Shown: positions 8,532 through 15,920 of the stretch, in pieces
How the letters are laid out: each line of letters opens with the position of its first letter
Position numbering within the stretch: position 1 is the first letter of the stretch
Source of the DNA: Paenibacillus sp. YN15
GTDB lineage: Bacteria > Bacillota > Bacilli > Paenibacillales > NBRC-103111
Assembly: GCF_003285005.1 (NCBI RefSeq)
Contig: NZ_QMFA01000005.1
Coordinates: 202,139 to 266,138, forward strand
DNA length: 64,000 bases
Direction: 5' to 3'
The notes under the pieces: model-generated
The model's input: the letters and a program-made list of their open reading frames with translations, nothing else
Told to the model about the DNA's origin: nothing
Databases searched by the model: none
Position numbers and translations under genes: made by a program

Positions 8532-9475
8532 TTCTGGATGACCTCCTCCTGGAACAATACAGTGGACAGATAGCGCTCTCCCGTATCCGGCAGCAGAGCC
8601 ACAATGGTTTTGCCTCTGTTCTCCGGGCGTTTCGCCAACTGGGCGGCGGCAAAGACAGCCGCCCCGGAGGAGATGCCTACCAGAAGCCCCTCGTATTTGG
8701 CCAGCTCCCGGGCCGTTTCCAACGCTTCCTCATTCTTCACCTTATAGATTTCATCCAACACATCACGGTTCAGAATGCTCGGCACAAAGCCTGCGCCGAT
8801 GCCCTGAATCTTATGGGGGCCGGAGGCTCCTCCCGACAATACGGGGGAATCATAAGGCTCCACAGCCACGATCTGGATATCGGAGCGGCGGGATTTCAGC
8901 ACTTCCCCCACGCCGGTTACAGTGCCGCCGGTTCCCACACCGCCGACGAAGATATCCACCTTGCCGTCCGTATCCCGCCAGATTTCCTCTGCGGTAGTTT
9001 TGCGGTGAATCGCCGGATTGGCCGGATTGTTAAACTGCTGCGGCACATAGGAATGGGGTGTTTGCGCCGCCAGCTCCTCCGCCCGCCGCACAGCGCCCTT
9101 CATGCCCTCGGCTCCCGGAGTCAGCACCAGCTCCGCGCCCAGCGCCTTCAGCAGATTCCGCCGTTCCACGCTCATGGTCTCCGGCATGGTCAGGATCAGC
9201 CGGTAGCCCCGTGAAGCCGCCACAAAGGCCAGGCCGATGCCCGTATTGCCGCTGGTAGGCTCGATGATCACCGTATCCTTGCCGATCAAGCCTTTTTCCT
9301 CCGCATCCTTGATCATGGCGTAGCCGATCCGGTCCTTGACGCTGCCCGCCGGGTTGAAATACTCCAGCTTGGCGACAATGGAGGCGGACAGCCGTTTCTC
9401 GCTGCTGAACCGGCCCAGCTCAAGCAGAGGAGTATTGCCGATCAGATCGGTCAGGCTTCTGGCAATTTTGCTCAT
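8528..9475 (-). CDS. cysK: Cysteine synthase (O-acetylserine sulfhydrylase), PLP enzyme
   Basis: This 315-residue fold-type II PLP enzyme has the Schiff-base lysine at Lys47 (NPAGSVKDR), the substrate loop TSGNTG, the phosphate-binding GTGGTVTG and GISSGAA near the C-terminus. It makes cysteine from O-acetylserine and sulfide; relatives use homocysteine or thiosulfate. A ribosome site (GAGGAG) precedes the ATG. It sits between the NifH-like and NifK-like genes and overlaps the latter by 4 bases. This suggests that the reductase releases sulfide, or another small thiol, that this enzyme captures. That role is inferred from position. Confidence 0.92.
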   Translation of the reverse strand: MSKIARSLTDLIGNTPLLELGRFSSEKRLSASIVAKLEYFNPAGSVKDRIGYAMIKDAEEKGLIGKDTVIIEPTSGNTGIGLAFVAASRGYRLILTMPETMSVERRNLLKALGAELVLTPGAEGMKGAVRRAEELAAQTPHSYVPQQFNNPANPAIHRKTTAEEIWRDTDGKVDIFVGGVGTGGTVTGVGEVLKSRRSDIQIVAVEPYDSPVLSGGASGPHKIQGIGAGFVPSILNRDVLDEIYKVKNEEALETARELAKYEGLLVGISSGAAVFAAAQLAKRPENRGKTIVALLPDTGERYLSTVLFQEEVIQK

Positions 9476-9496
9476 GGGATTTGCTCCTCTCGTTTC

Positions 9497-10375
9497 TTAT
9501 AAATTTCCTACCGCTTGGGGAGGAAGAACGCCGTTTTCCAGCTCTACCAATTGCTTGCCCCACTTGGCGGCCCATTCCCGCAGCTCGCCAACCTCCAGGG
9601 GAGCGGGAACCTTGGATACCTCATGCTCATCGATTTTTCGGGCCAGCTCCTTATAGACCTTGGCCTGTTGGGAATTCGGAGCGGCCTCGATGGTGGTTTT
9701 GCCCTGCAGCTCGCTTTGGGTCACCGTCACCGAGCGGGGCACATATTCCACCACCTGGGTTTGGGTTTTGGCGACAAAATCATCGATAATATCCTTGTGG
9801 TACGGGGCGTTGATGGAATTGGCGATCACGCCGCCCAATAGTGCGCCTCCCGCCTTGGAGTATTTGTGGATGCCCTTGAACAGATTGTTGGCGGCATACA
9901 CCGCCATGAAGTCCGCAGAGGAGACGGTGAACACATGCTCGGCAATCCCCTCCCGGACGGGAACGGCGAAGCCGCCGCAGACTACGTCGCCCAGCACATC
10001 ATAGATCACATAATCCAGATCCAGCTCCTCAAAAATCTTCTGCTGCTTGAACAGCTCCACTGCCGTAATGATCCCTCTGCCCGCGCAGCCGACACCGGGG
10101 GCGGGACCGCCTGCCTCCACGCAATAGATGCCGTTAAAACCTTGGAAAATAACGTCATGAGCCCTGATTTTCGTTTTCTCCCGAAGGGTATCCAGCACAG
10201 TGGGGATATAATCGCCACCCCGCAGGGTATTGGTGGAATCGCTCTTGGGGTCGCAGCCGAATTGCATCACTTTGTAGCCTGCCACCGACAAAGCCGCGCT
10301 GATATTGGAGGTTGTAGTGGATTTGCCGATTCCGCCCTTCCCGTAAATTGCAATCTGCTTTAATTTTTTTGCCAT
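9497..10375 (-). CDS. NifH-like Fe protein (nitrogenase reductase family)
   Basis: This 292-residue protein has the P-loop (YGKGGIGKSTT, residues 11-21) and both [4Fe-4S] ligands at canonical places: Cys97 (GVGCAGRG) and Cys133 (DVVCGGFAVP). Arg100, the ADP-ribosylation site of true NifH, is kept. As a homodimer it should couple ATP hydrolysis to electron transfer into the NifDK-like protein. The ATG at 10375 is chosen over a GTG at 10384 because the ribosome site GGGAG overlaps that GTG. NifH-like proteins also serve other reductases, so identity rests on the neighbours. Confidence 0.92.
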   Translation of the reverse strand: MAKKLKQIAIYGKGGIGKSTTTSNISAALSVAGYKVMQFGCDPKSDSTNTLRGGDYIPTVLDTLREKTKIRAHDVIFQGFNGIYCVEAGGPAPGVGCAGRGIITAVELFKQQKIFEELDLDYVIYDVLGDVVCGGFAVPVREGIAEHVFTVSSADFMAVYAANNLFKGIHKYSKAGGALLGGVIANSINAPYHKDIIDDFVAKTQTQVVEYVPRSVTVTQSELQGKTTIEAAPNSQQAKVYKELARKIDEHEVSKVPAPLEVGELREWAAKWGKQLVELENGVLPPQAVGNL

Positions 10376-10394
10376 TGCCGCCACTCCCTGTTGG

Positions 10395-10760
10395 TTATGA
10401 TGTGGATGATTCCTGCTTCTTTTTAATACCGTTCAAATACTGAATCAGCCTGTCAATGGCCCGGTCAATCCGGTCATAGATCTCGAAGGCCTTAATGCCG
10501 TGGGCGGCCAGAATCTTCTCTGCCCCCGGACCGATCCGCGCCACCAGGACAAAGCTGCAGTCCTGAAGCTGCTTTGCGGCCTGGACCAGAGCATCCTCGT
10601 GATGCTGCCCCGACTGGCAGGGGGCCGCAAGCTCCCGGCGTTCCGCCAGCTCGTACTCACCATTATCCTGTATGCGATAAATCAGGAATTCTCTGTTTTT
10701 GCCAAAGTGCTGGTTGATCAATACTCCATCCAGACTGGCTACCGCCACCTGAAACTCCAT
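10395..10760 (-). CDS. NifX/NafY-family iron-sulfur cofactor-binding protein
   Basis: This 121-residue protein matches the dinitrogenase iron-molybdenum cofactor domain: VAVASLDGVLINQHFGKNREFLIYRI at the start, then HHEDALVQAAKQLQDCSFVLVARIGPGAEKILAAHGIKAFEI. Such proteins carry or store NifB-co or later clusters. In many NifB proteins this domain is fused at the C-terminus. Here it is a separate gene 29 bases after the NifB-like gene and 19 bases before the NifH-like gene. A likely role is moving the NifB product to the NifDK-like apo-protein. Confidence 0.85.
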   Translation of the reverse strand: MEFQVAVASLDGVLINQHFGKNREFLIYRIQDNGEYELAERRELAAPCQSGQHHEDALVQAAKQLQDCSFVLVARIGPGAEKILAAHGIKAFEIYDRIDRAIDRLIQYLNGIKKKQESSTS

Positions 10761-10789
10761 GCTTTCCGCCTCCTGTCCATAACGGCCGC

Positions 10790-11686
10790 TTATCCGTGGG
10801 AAAAGGTTTCCGCCACCGGCCTGTCATACAGCTGGGAGGCCAAATCCAATCCCGAGCCGGGGATGCCGCAGGCGTCTGCGCGGCATTGCTGGCAGTGCCG
10901 GAAAACGGGCAAATACCGCTCCGCTGCTTCCCTTGCATCACTAAGCTGAAAGCAATCCGGGGCCCTGATGTGGCTAAGCTCATGCTGGGGAATCAGCGGA
11001 ATAATATTGATCAAGGACGCTCCCGCCTCCTGAGTCTGCCTGGCAATTTCCCCAATATGGCCGTCATTGATGCCGGGAATCAGCACCGTATTGATCTTGA
11101 TGGTGATGCCCAGGGCGCTGGCCTTGCGGATACCGGCCAGTTGGGCGCGGATCAATGTCTCCGCTGCCGCTCTTCCCATGATAAGCTTGCCGTCCAGGGC
11201 AATGGAGGAGCAAATCTGCTCCTGAATGGCCGGGTCCACGCCGTTGACGGTAACGGTAACGGTTTGCACCCCTGCATTGGCAATGCGCTCCGCATTTTTT
11301 TCCAAAAGAAGCCCGTTGGTGCTTAAGCAATTGATCAGCTCCGGAAAACGCTCATGCACCTGTTCAAACGCCTCCAGCGCATGGGGTGTAGCCAATGTAT
11401 CCCCCGGACCGGCGATGCCCGCCACTGTCAGTTCGGGGCACAGGCGCAATGCCTTCTCAATAAGCGCGTTGACCTCACCCGGCTTGACCAGCTCCGAGGC
11501 AACTCCCGGGCGGTTCTCCGATTTATTGAAGCTGCGCTTGCAAAACTTGCACCGGATATTGCAGGCCGGGCTGACAGGCAGATGAATCCGCCCGAACTTG
11601 AAATGGCCTTCCCCGCTGAAGCAGGGATGCTTGCGCACCAAATGGCCGAATCTTTCCTCCGGCAATGCGCTGCCGCAGCTTCCCAT
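10790..11686 (-). CDS. NifB-like radical SAM protein (Fe-S cluster carbide-insertion family)
   Basis: This 298-residue protein opens with the NifB hallmark HPCF, followed by SPACNIRCKFCKR, the CxxxCxxC radical-SAM motif. The NRPGV block and the C-terminal CQQCRADACG pair also occur in NifB. It lacks the fused NifX domain, which the next gene supplies. True NifB makes the [8Fe-9S-C] cluster, and its presence separates this operon from protochlorophyllide- and F430-type reductases, which have none. The ATG at 11686 is chosen over a GTG at 11704 because GGAGGGAGG lies between them. It is the first gene of the operon and sits behind a leader that contains a terminator. Confidence 0.88.
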   Translation of the reverse strand: MGSCGSALPEERFGHLVRKHPCFSGEGHFKFGRIHLPVSPACNIRCKFCKRSFNKSENRPGVASELVKPGEVNALIEKALRLCPELTVAGIAGPGDTLATPHALEAFEQVHERFPELINCLSTNGLLLEKNAERIANAGVQTVTVTVNGVDPAIQEQICSSIALDGKLIMGRAAAETLIRAQLAGIRKASALGITIKINTVLIPGINDGHIGEIARQTQEAGASLINIIPLIPQHELSHIRAPDCFQLSDAREAAERYLPVFRHCQQCRADACGIPGSGLDLASQLYDRPVAETFSHG

Positions 11687-11739
11687 AAGATGTCCTCCCT
11701 CCACAAATTCCGCACCGAGCCTATTCCTCCCTTATAGCC

Positions 11740-11868
11740 AAAAAAAGACCGAACTCGACGCCCTTTGTCAGGGTTGTGGAGGTTCGGCCTCTGGAGGTCC
11801 AGTCAGCGGATATACAATTCATACTTTTTATATCGGAATTATGTTTATATCTTACTTTCTTCCTGTCA
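11740..11868 (-). promoter_or_regulatory. Leader of the nitrogenase-like operon with an internal intrinsic terminator
   Basis: On the minus strand a 9-bp stem (AGGCCGAAC at 11782-11790 pairing with GTTCGGTCT at 11746-11754, one G-U) holds an inner CCC/GGG hairpin and is followed by T7. A small CTGGA/TCCAG hairpin (11791-11802) precedes it. Only about 50 bases separate the T run from the NifB-like start, with no promoter visible there, so the operon promoter probably lies upstream and transcripts must pass this terminator. TTGACG and CTGACA hexamers and AT-rich candidate -10 boxes lie at about 11840-11876. It could instead simply end the upstream gene's transcript. No known riboswitch class was recognised. 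Confidence 0.5.
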
Positions 11869-11929
11869 GGTTCGTCAATAAGCTGACCCATAGTGTCACG
11901 GTACTGTCACAAGTGCCCATTCCATCCTT

Positions 11930-12400
11930 TTACTTGAATGTTTCGGCAGGCCGCAAAACCACTTCCTCCCCCGTCAGCCCCTTGGACAAATCCAGAAGCT
12001 TTACCTTGCGGGGCTCCAGCTTCAAGATGACGTTGCCCTCCAGCTCCCCCTTCTCCGCCCTTTCCTTGAACCGGGGGCTTTTGGCGCTGAGCAGCGCGAC
12101 GGCTTTTTCATACTCGGCTCCGCATTTGCTGCATACTTTGGATACAGTCCCGGTCAAGGTTACGTTGCGGAAACGGGGAAGCTCTTGCCCCTCATGCTGG
12201 AACAATAGGGTGGCTTGGGGATTATGCTCCAGCTGCTCCACCTTGCCGCTGATCTTGGAGGTGGACAGGTAAACGGTCAGCCCGTCGCTGGCGAAGCCTC
12301 CCAGGGTGCGCAGCGCCGGCCCCCCCTCCGGCGTAACCGTGGCCAGAATTACCCTTTTGGTTTCTGCAATGTAAGCCTCTGCTTCCTTCAATACACTCAT
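11930..12400 (-). CDS. Pyridoxamine 5'-phosphate oxidase-like FMN split-barrel protein
   Basis: This 156-residue protein has the split-barrel flavin/PNPOx pattern: an ILATVTPEGGPALRTLGGF first strand pair, then GLTVYLSTSKISGKVEQLEHNPQATLLF, which binds the FMN phosphate in relatives. A central CSKCGAEY pair of cysteines is unusual and could bind metal. Its reaction is unknown; relatives act as small flavin-dependent reductases or FMN carriers. The ribosome site GGGAGG lies 10 bases before the ATG. It is transcribed in the same direction as the nitrogenase-like operon and ends 244 bases before it. Confidence 0.75.
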   Translation of the reverse strand: MSVLKEAEAYIAETKRVILATVTPEGGPALRTLGGFASDGLTVYLSTSKISGKVEQLEHNPQATLLFQHEGQELPRFRNVTLTGTVSKVCSKCGAEYEKAVALLSAKSPRFKERAEKGELEGNVILKLEPRKVKLLDLSKGLTGEEVVLRPAETFK

Positions 12401-12881
12401 GCTTCATTCCTCCCAAAATAAGTTTAATAGCCAAATACATATAATACCCATAAAGTTAGTATGATTTTACTGCCCGCCATCTGGGCTGTCAATGAATCTT
12501 CCGCCGATTTGCGGCCATTATCTCCCTTGTTCACTATATCTCCATATCTTCCCATAAGGAGTACCCGCCTCTTCCTCCATTATAAAAAGTATAGGATCTA
12601 TACCTTTATTCGCCCTTCCCGCTTCTGTTTCCCATGCTGATCCGGCTGCCTATTTTACACAAATTCACACTATTTTCACTTATTTCTGAAGCGGAGGGAC
12701 TGTTAAAGACCAAACAAGTATGCTAAAGTGTCTTCCATAACCAATATCCCATTAAACAGGTATGATAAATGAGACATTTGTTGACTGGTCAACCAGAAAC
12801 AAAGCATCCTGCGGGAGGCTTTGTTTTTTTGCTTTCTGCGGCCTGGTCCGCGTACACATGGAGATAAAGGCGGTGTTTGTG
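12401..12881. other. Non-coding region between divergent genes, with a plus-strand leader terminator
   Basis: No convincing gene lies in these 480 bases. The left part must hold the promoter of the FMN split-barrel gene. The right part holds a 6-bp palindrome (GTTGACTGGTCAAC, 12780-12793) next to a strong plus-strand terminator at 12797-12830. Any promoter for the copper-handling genes probably lies upstream of that terminator. Confidence 0.5.
12797..12830 (+). terminator. Intrinsic terminator in the leader of the SLH/copper genes
   Basis: A 9-bp stem (AAACAAAGC with GCTTTGTTT) around a 12-base loop is followed by further T residues. No plus-strand gene ends nearby, so this is either an attenuator for the SLH gene at 12882 or the end of a small RNA. 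Confidence 0.7.
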
Positions 12882-14228
12882 ATGAAGCATATCAACAGAA
12901 AAACAGCGGTTATTGCCGCAGCCGTAGCTGCGTCGTTGCTGGCGGCGGGAGCGGGTGATTCATACGCCGACGGGATTTATGCCACCCCCGCGGATTACAG
13001 CGGACATTGGGCCGAGCAGCTTGCGGTTCCGGCCATTCGGGAGGGGCTCCTCCAGGGATACGAAAACGGGCTGTACGGCCCTGACCGGGCGATCACCCGC
13101 GCTGAACTGGCTGTGCTGCTGGCTCGGGTCCTGCCTTCGGGGACGGCGGCGGCAGCGCTGCCCAAGGATGCAGCGGACGGAAGCTGGTATGCCGAAGCCG
13201 TCCGGCAGATAACAGCGGCAGGTTTGCTGACAACCGATGAAGAGGGGCGCTTCCGTCCCGGCGCTCCGGTCACCCGTCTGGACGCAGCTATGGTATTGGG
13301 CCGGCTTTTGGGCTGGAGTGAAGGAGACGGTGCATGGCCGGAAGCGATTGTTGACCGTGAAGCGGCACCGGATCAGGCGGGCGGACGATGGCTGGCTCAG
13401 GCCGCAGCCGGAGGGTACATCGCCGCTTCATCGGAGGGCTACATTCTGCCTTACCGGCCGTGGACCCGTTCGGAGGCGCTGTACGCGTTGCTGAAAGCCA
13501 GAGGAACAGCGGCGGAGGGAGTGCGCCCCGCAGCCTTCGCCGCCGTGCAAACGCTGGAAGGAGTTGTCCGCGATACAGGGTCCGGCTTTACGCTCACAGC
13601 AGCGCAGGCATTCCAGGGAACTGTCACGGAATCGGTGTATGCCTTGAGCTCCGGCAAATCCCTTGCGGGAACCAAAGCCGCCGCCGGAACAGACGGGCTG
13701 GCAGTGAAAATCACAGGCGTCAACGGAGTGGTTCCGCCCCCGGACCGTCTGGTCGTGGACAGCATCAGCCTTCAGGCGGCATCGGCAAGCCCGGACAAGC
13801 TGGAGGGCTTTCTTCTGGAAGGCCATCACAGCACCGCCTCCTCTCCGCCGGACCATAAGAAGCTCTGCCTTCTGATGCCGGATTGCGCCGCCTCCGGCTT
13901 TGGCGTCAGCGTGCTTCAGGAGGACGGCTCCTACATCTATTACAAGTTCGATGAAACCGGCCACAGGCTGGCGGTAATCCTGCTGGACAGCATTGCAGCC
14001 GCCGATCATGTGGGCATCCGCGTGGAGGGGCATATTGCCGGTGATGTGATCCATGTGTCCCGGTTGAGCCAGGCAAGCGGAGTCCTCGAAGCGGTGGGGG
14101 AAGCCTCCGGCAGCTCCTCAACGGAGACTCATGAGCAGGCCGCGGAAGCGCACGGGCACCCTGCTCAAGGACATGATCACTCTGCACCAGAGCACAGCCA
14201 TGACGCCGCAGGGGGACATAATTCATAA
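12882..14228 (+). CDS. SLH-domain surface protein with a His-rich C-terminal tail
   Basis: The 448-residue protein starts with a signal peptide (about residues 1-28, ending in SYADG). Three S-layer homology repeats follow (DYSGHWAEQLAVPAIREGLL, then a GSWYAEAVRQITAAGLL repeat and a weaker third near residue 170), which anchor it to wall polymers. The middle is a beta-rich region of unknown fold. The last 30 residues are rich in His (HGHPAQGHDH and EHSHDAAGGHN), a likely metal-binding tail. The start at 12882 fits the signal peptide best; in-frame ATGs at 12762 and 12858 are possible. It lies 35 bases before a TauE/cupredoxin gene and a copper-type ATPase, so extracellular copper binding is a reasonable inference. 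Confidence 0.75.
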   Translation: MKHINRKTAVIAAAVAASLLAAGAGDSYADGIYATPADYSGHWAEQLAVPAIREGLLQGYENGLYGPDRAITRAELAVLLARVLPSGTAAAALPKDAADGSWYAEAVRQITAAGLLTTDEEGRFRPGAPVTRLDAAMVLGRLLGWSEGDGAWPEAIVDREAAPDQAGGRWLAQAAAGGYIAASSEGYILPYRPWTRSEALYALLKARGTAAEGVRPAAFAAVQTLEGVVRDTGSGFTLTAAQAFQGTVTESVYALSSGKSLAGTKAAAGTDGLAVKITGVNGVVPPPDRLVVDSISLQAASASPDKLEGFLLEGHHSTASSPPDHKKLCLLMPDCAASGFGVSVLQEDGSYIYYKFDETGHRLAVILLDSIAAADHVGIRVEGHIAGDVIHVSRLSQASGVLEAVGEASGSSSTETHEQAAEAHGHPAQGHDHSAPEHSHDAAGGHNS

Positions 14229-14263
14229 GGTTTTGTTGCTTTAGAACAAGGAGAGATCAACCG

Positions 14264-15913
14264 ATGCTGCTGCATACACTGCTTTTGGCCTTTGCCCAAC
14301 GGGTTGGACTGCCGGATATTTCCCAACTGCCCCCGGGAGCAGGCTTGGGCCTCATTTTCACCGCTGGGCTGCTCACCTCCTTTCACTGCGCAGCCATGTG
14401 CGGGGGCATTGCCCTGGCCCAAACCGCCGCCCCCGGAACCCGGCAGGGACTGCTGGCCCGGCTGAAGCCTTCGTTTCCCTACCACGCCGGAAGAATCCTG
14501 TCCTACTCCGCCATCGGCGCTTTAGCCGGCGGGTTGGGCCAGGTCATCCGCCTCCCCGGCGTTTTCAAGGGCGCGATTCCGGTGTTGGGCGGATTGTTCA
14601 TGATTATCATGGGCATCAATCTGCTGGGCGTTTGGAGGTTCTTGCGCAAATTAAACCTGCGGATGCCCGGCTTTGCCGCCCGGAGGCTGCTGTCCGGCAT
14701 CTCCAGGCCGGGGCCCCTGGCCGTAGGCCTGCTCAGCGGACTGATGCCCTGCGGACCGCTGCAAATTATGCAGCTCTATGCACTGGCCTCGGGCAGCGCG
14801 TGGCATGGCTTCGCGTCCCTGCTGGTGTTTTCCCTGGGGACGGCTCCCATGCTGCTGCTGTTCAGCTCCATCCACGCCGTAACGGGAAAAAGCTTCACCA
14901 ACGCCGTAACCCGTTTCAGCGCAGTCATTGTCATCGTCTTGGGGGCCGCGATGCTGGCCCGGGGTTTGGCATTGTCGGGCATTGCCGCGGCTCCGTCTGC
15001 GGCGGCATGGAACACGGCAGGCATTGCCGTAATTGCGCAGGACAGCAAAGTGCAAACCGTGCGGACTGTCCTGGACCCGGACAGCCGGGACAGCTACCCG
15101 CCCATCGTGGTGCAAAAGGGGATACCCGTGCAGTGGATTTTTTCAGCGGAAAAGGAAGCCCTGGATACCTGCAACGAGTCGCTGGTGCTTCCGGCCTTTC
15201 ACGTGGAGCAGAGGCTGGTTCCCGGAGACAATATAATCCGGTTTACCCCCGGCGAAGCAGGGGAGTTTGTTTATACCTGCTGGATGGGTATGATCAAAAG
15301 CCGCATCCAGGTGGTGGACGATCTGGCCGCTTATCGGGCCGGTTCTGCCGTTTCTCCCCGCCCCCCGGCGGCAGCCGCAGCAAGCCCGTCAGCTCCACCG
15401 GACGCAATAAGCGCAGCGGTTCCGGCCGGCACGCAGAGCCCAAGCCCGGAGGCTTCGCTGCTTCCGCTTGCTTCCCCCGGAAACGGCCAAAGCGCAGCGG
15501 AGCCGCTGCCTCCTTCCCCGGCTGGCCCCAAGGCTTCCGCCGTCACACCGGCCCCGGCAGCCGAAGCTCCCGCCGCCGCACCGCCTGCTTCACCTGCGGC
15601 GGTCCCTTTCCTGCCGCCTTCCGGCGATCCGGGCCCCCCGGTCCAGACTGTGGTAACAACCGTCAGCCCCAACGGCTATACCCCCGTCACGGTCCAGAAG
15701 GGCATCCCGGTCAAGTGGATCATCCGGGCCAAGGCGGAGGATTTGAACGAGTGCAACAATGCCCTGACTGCGCCAGCTTTCGGGCTGGAGGCCAAGCTTG
15801 AGGCCGGGGACACCATTCTGGAATTTACTCCTTCCGAAGCAGGGGAGTTCACCTTTTCCTGCTGGATGGAGATGATCAAAAGCACCATTACTGTGGTGGA
15901 ACAAGGAGGCTGA
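14264..15913 (+). CDS. TauE/SafE (UreH-like) membrane protein with two C-terminal cupredoxin-like domains
   Basis: The 549-residue protein has an N-terminal membrane half (residues about 20-245, six or so helices) with [10 protein letters not shown] and [13 protein letters not shown], cysteine motifs typical of UreH-type heavy-metal membrane proteins. Two related extracellular modules follow (about 255-350 and 465-549), joined by a long Ala/Pro/Ser-rich linker. Each module has a VQKGIPV start, a Cys-Asn pair (CNESL, CNNAL) and ends with CWMGM or CWMEM, which look like cupredoxin copper ligands. It probably handles copper at the outer face of the membrane and passes it to or from the ATPase encoded 7 bases downstream. 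The duplicated module suggests two copper sites. Confidence 0.75.
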   Translation: MLLHTLLLAFAQRVGLPDISQLPPGAGLGLIFTAGLLTSFHCAAMCGGIALAQTAAPGTRQGLLARLKPSFPYHAGRILSYSAIGALAGGLGQVIRLPGVFKGAIPVLGGLFMIIMGINLLGVWRFLRKLNLRMPGFAARRLLSGISRPGPLAVGLLSGLMPCGPLQIMQLYALASGSAWHGFASLLVFSLGTAPMLLLFSSIHAVTGKSFTNAVTRFSAVIVIVLGAAMLARGLALSGIAAAPSAAAWNTAGIAVIAQDSKVQTVRTVLDPDSRDSYPPIVVQKGIPVQWIFSAEKEALDTCNESLVLPAFHVEQRLVPGDNIIRFTPGEAGEFVYTCWMGMIKSRIQVVDDLAAYRAGSAVSPRPPAAAAASPSAPPDAISAAVPAGTQSPSPEASLLPLASPGNGQSAAEPLPPSPAGPKASAVTPAPAAEAPAAAPPASPAAVPFLPPSGDPGPPVQTVVTTVSPNGYTPVTVQKGIPVKWIIRAKAEDLNECNNALTAPAFGLEAKLEAGDTILEFTPSEAGEFTFSCWMEMIKSTITVVEQGG

Positions 15914-15920
15914 ACACAGT

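Noticed and set aside
5596..11686. A classical nitrogen-fixation (nif) cluster
   Set aside because: NifB-, NifX-, NifH-, NifD- and NifK-like proteins are present, but nifE, nifN and nifV are not, the order is K before D, cysK is inserted, and the subunits are shorter or changed around the cofactor. LeuA at 46177 keeps a leucine-feedback domain and is not NifV.
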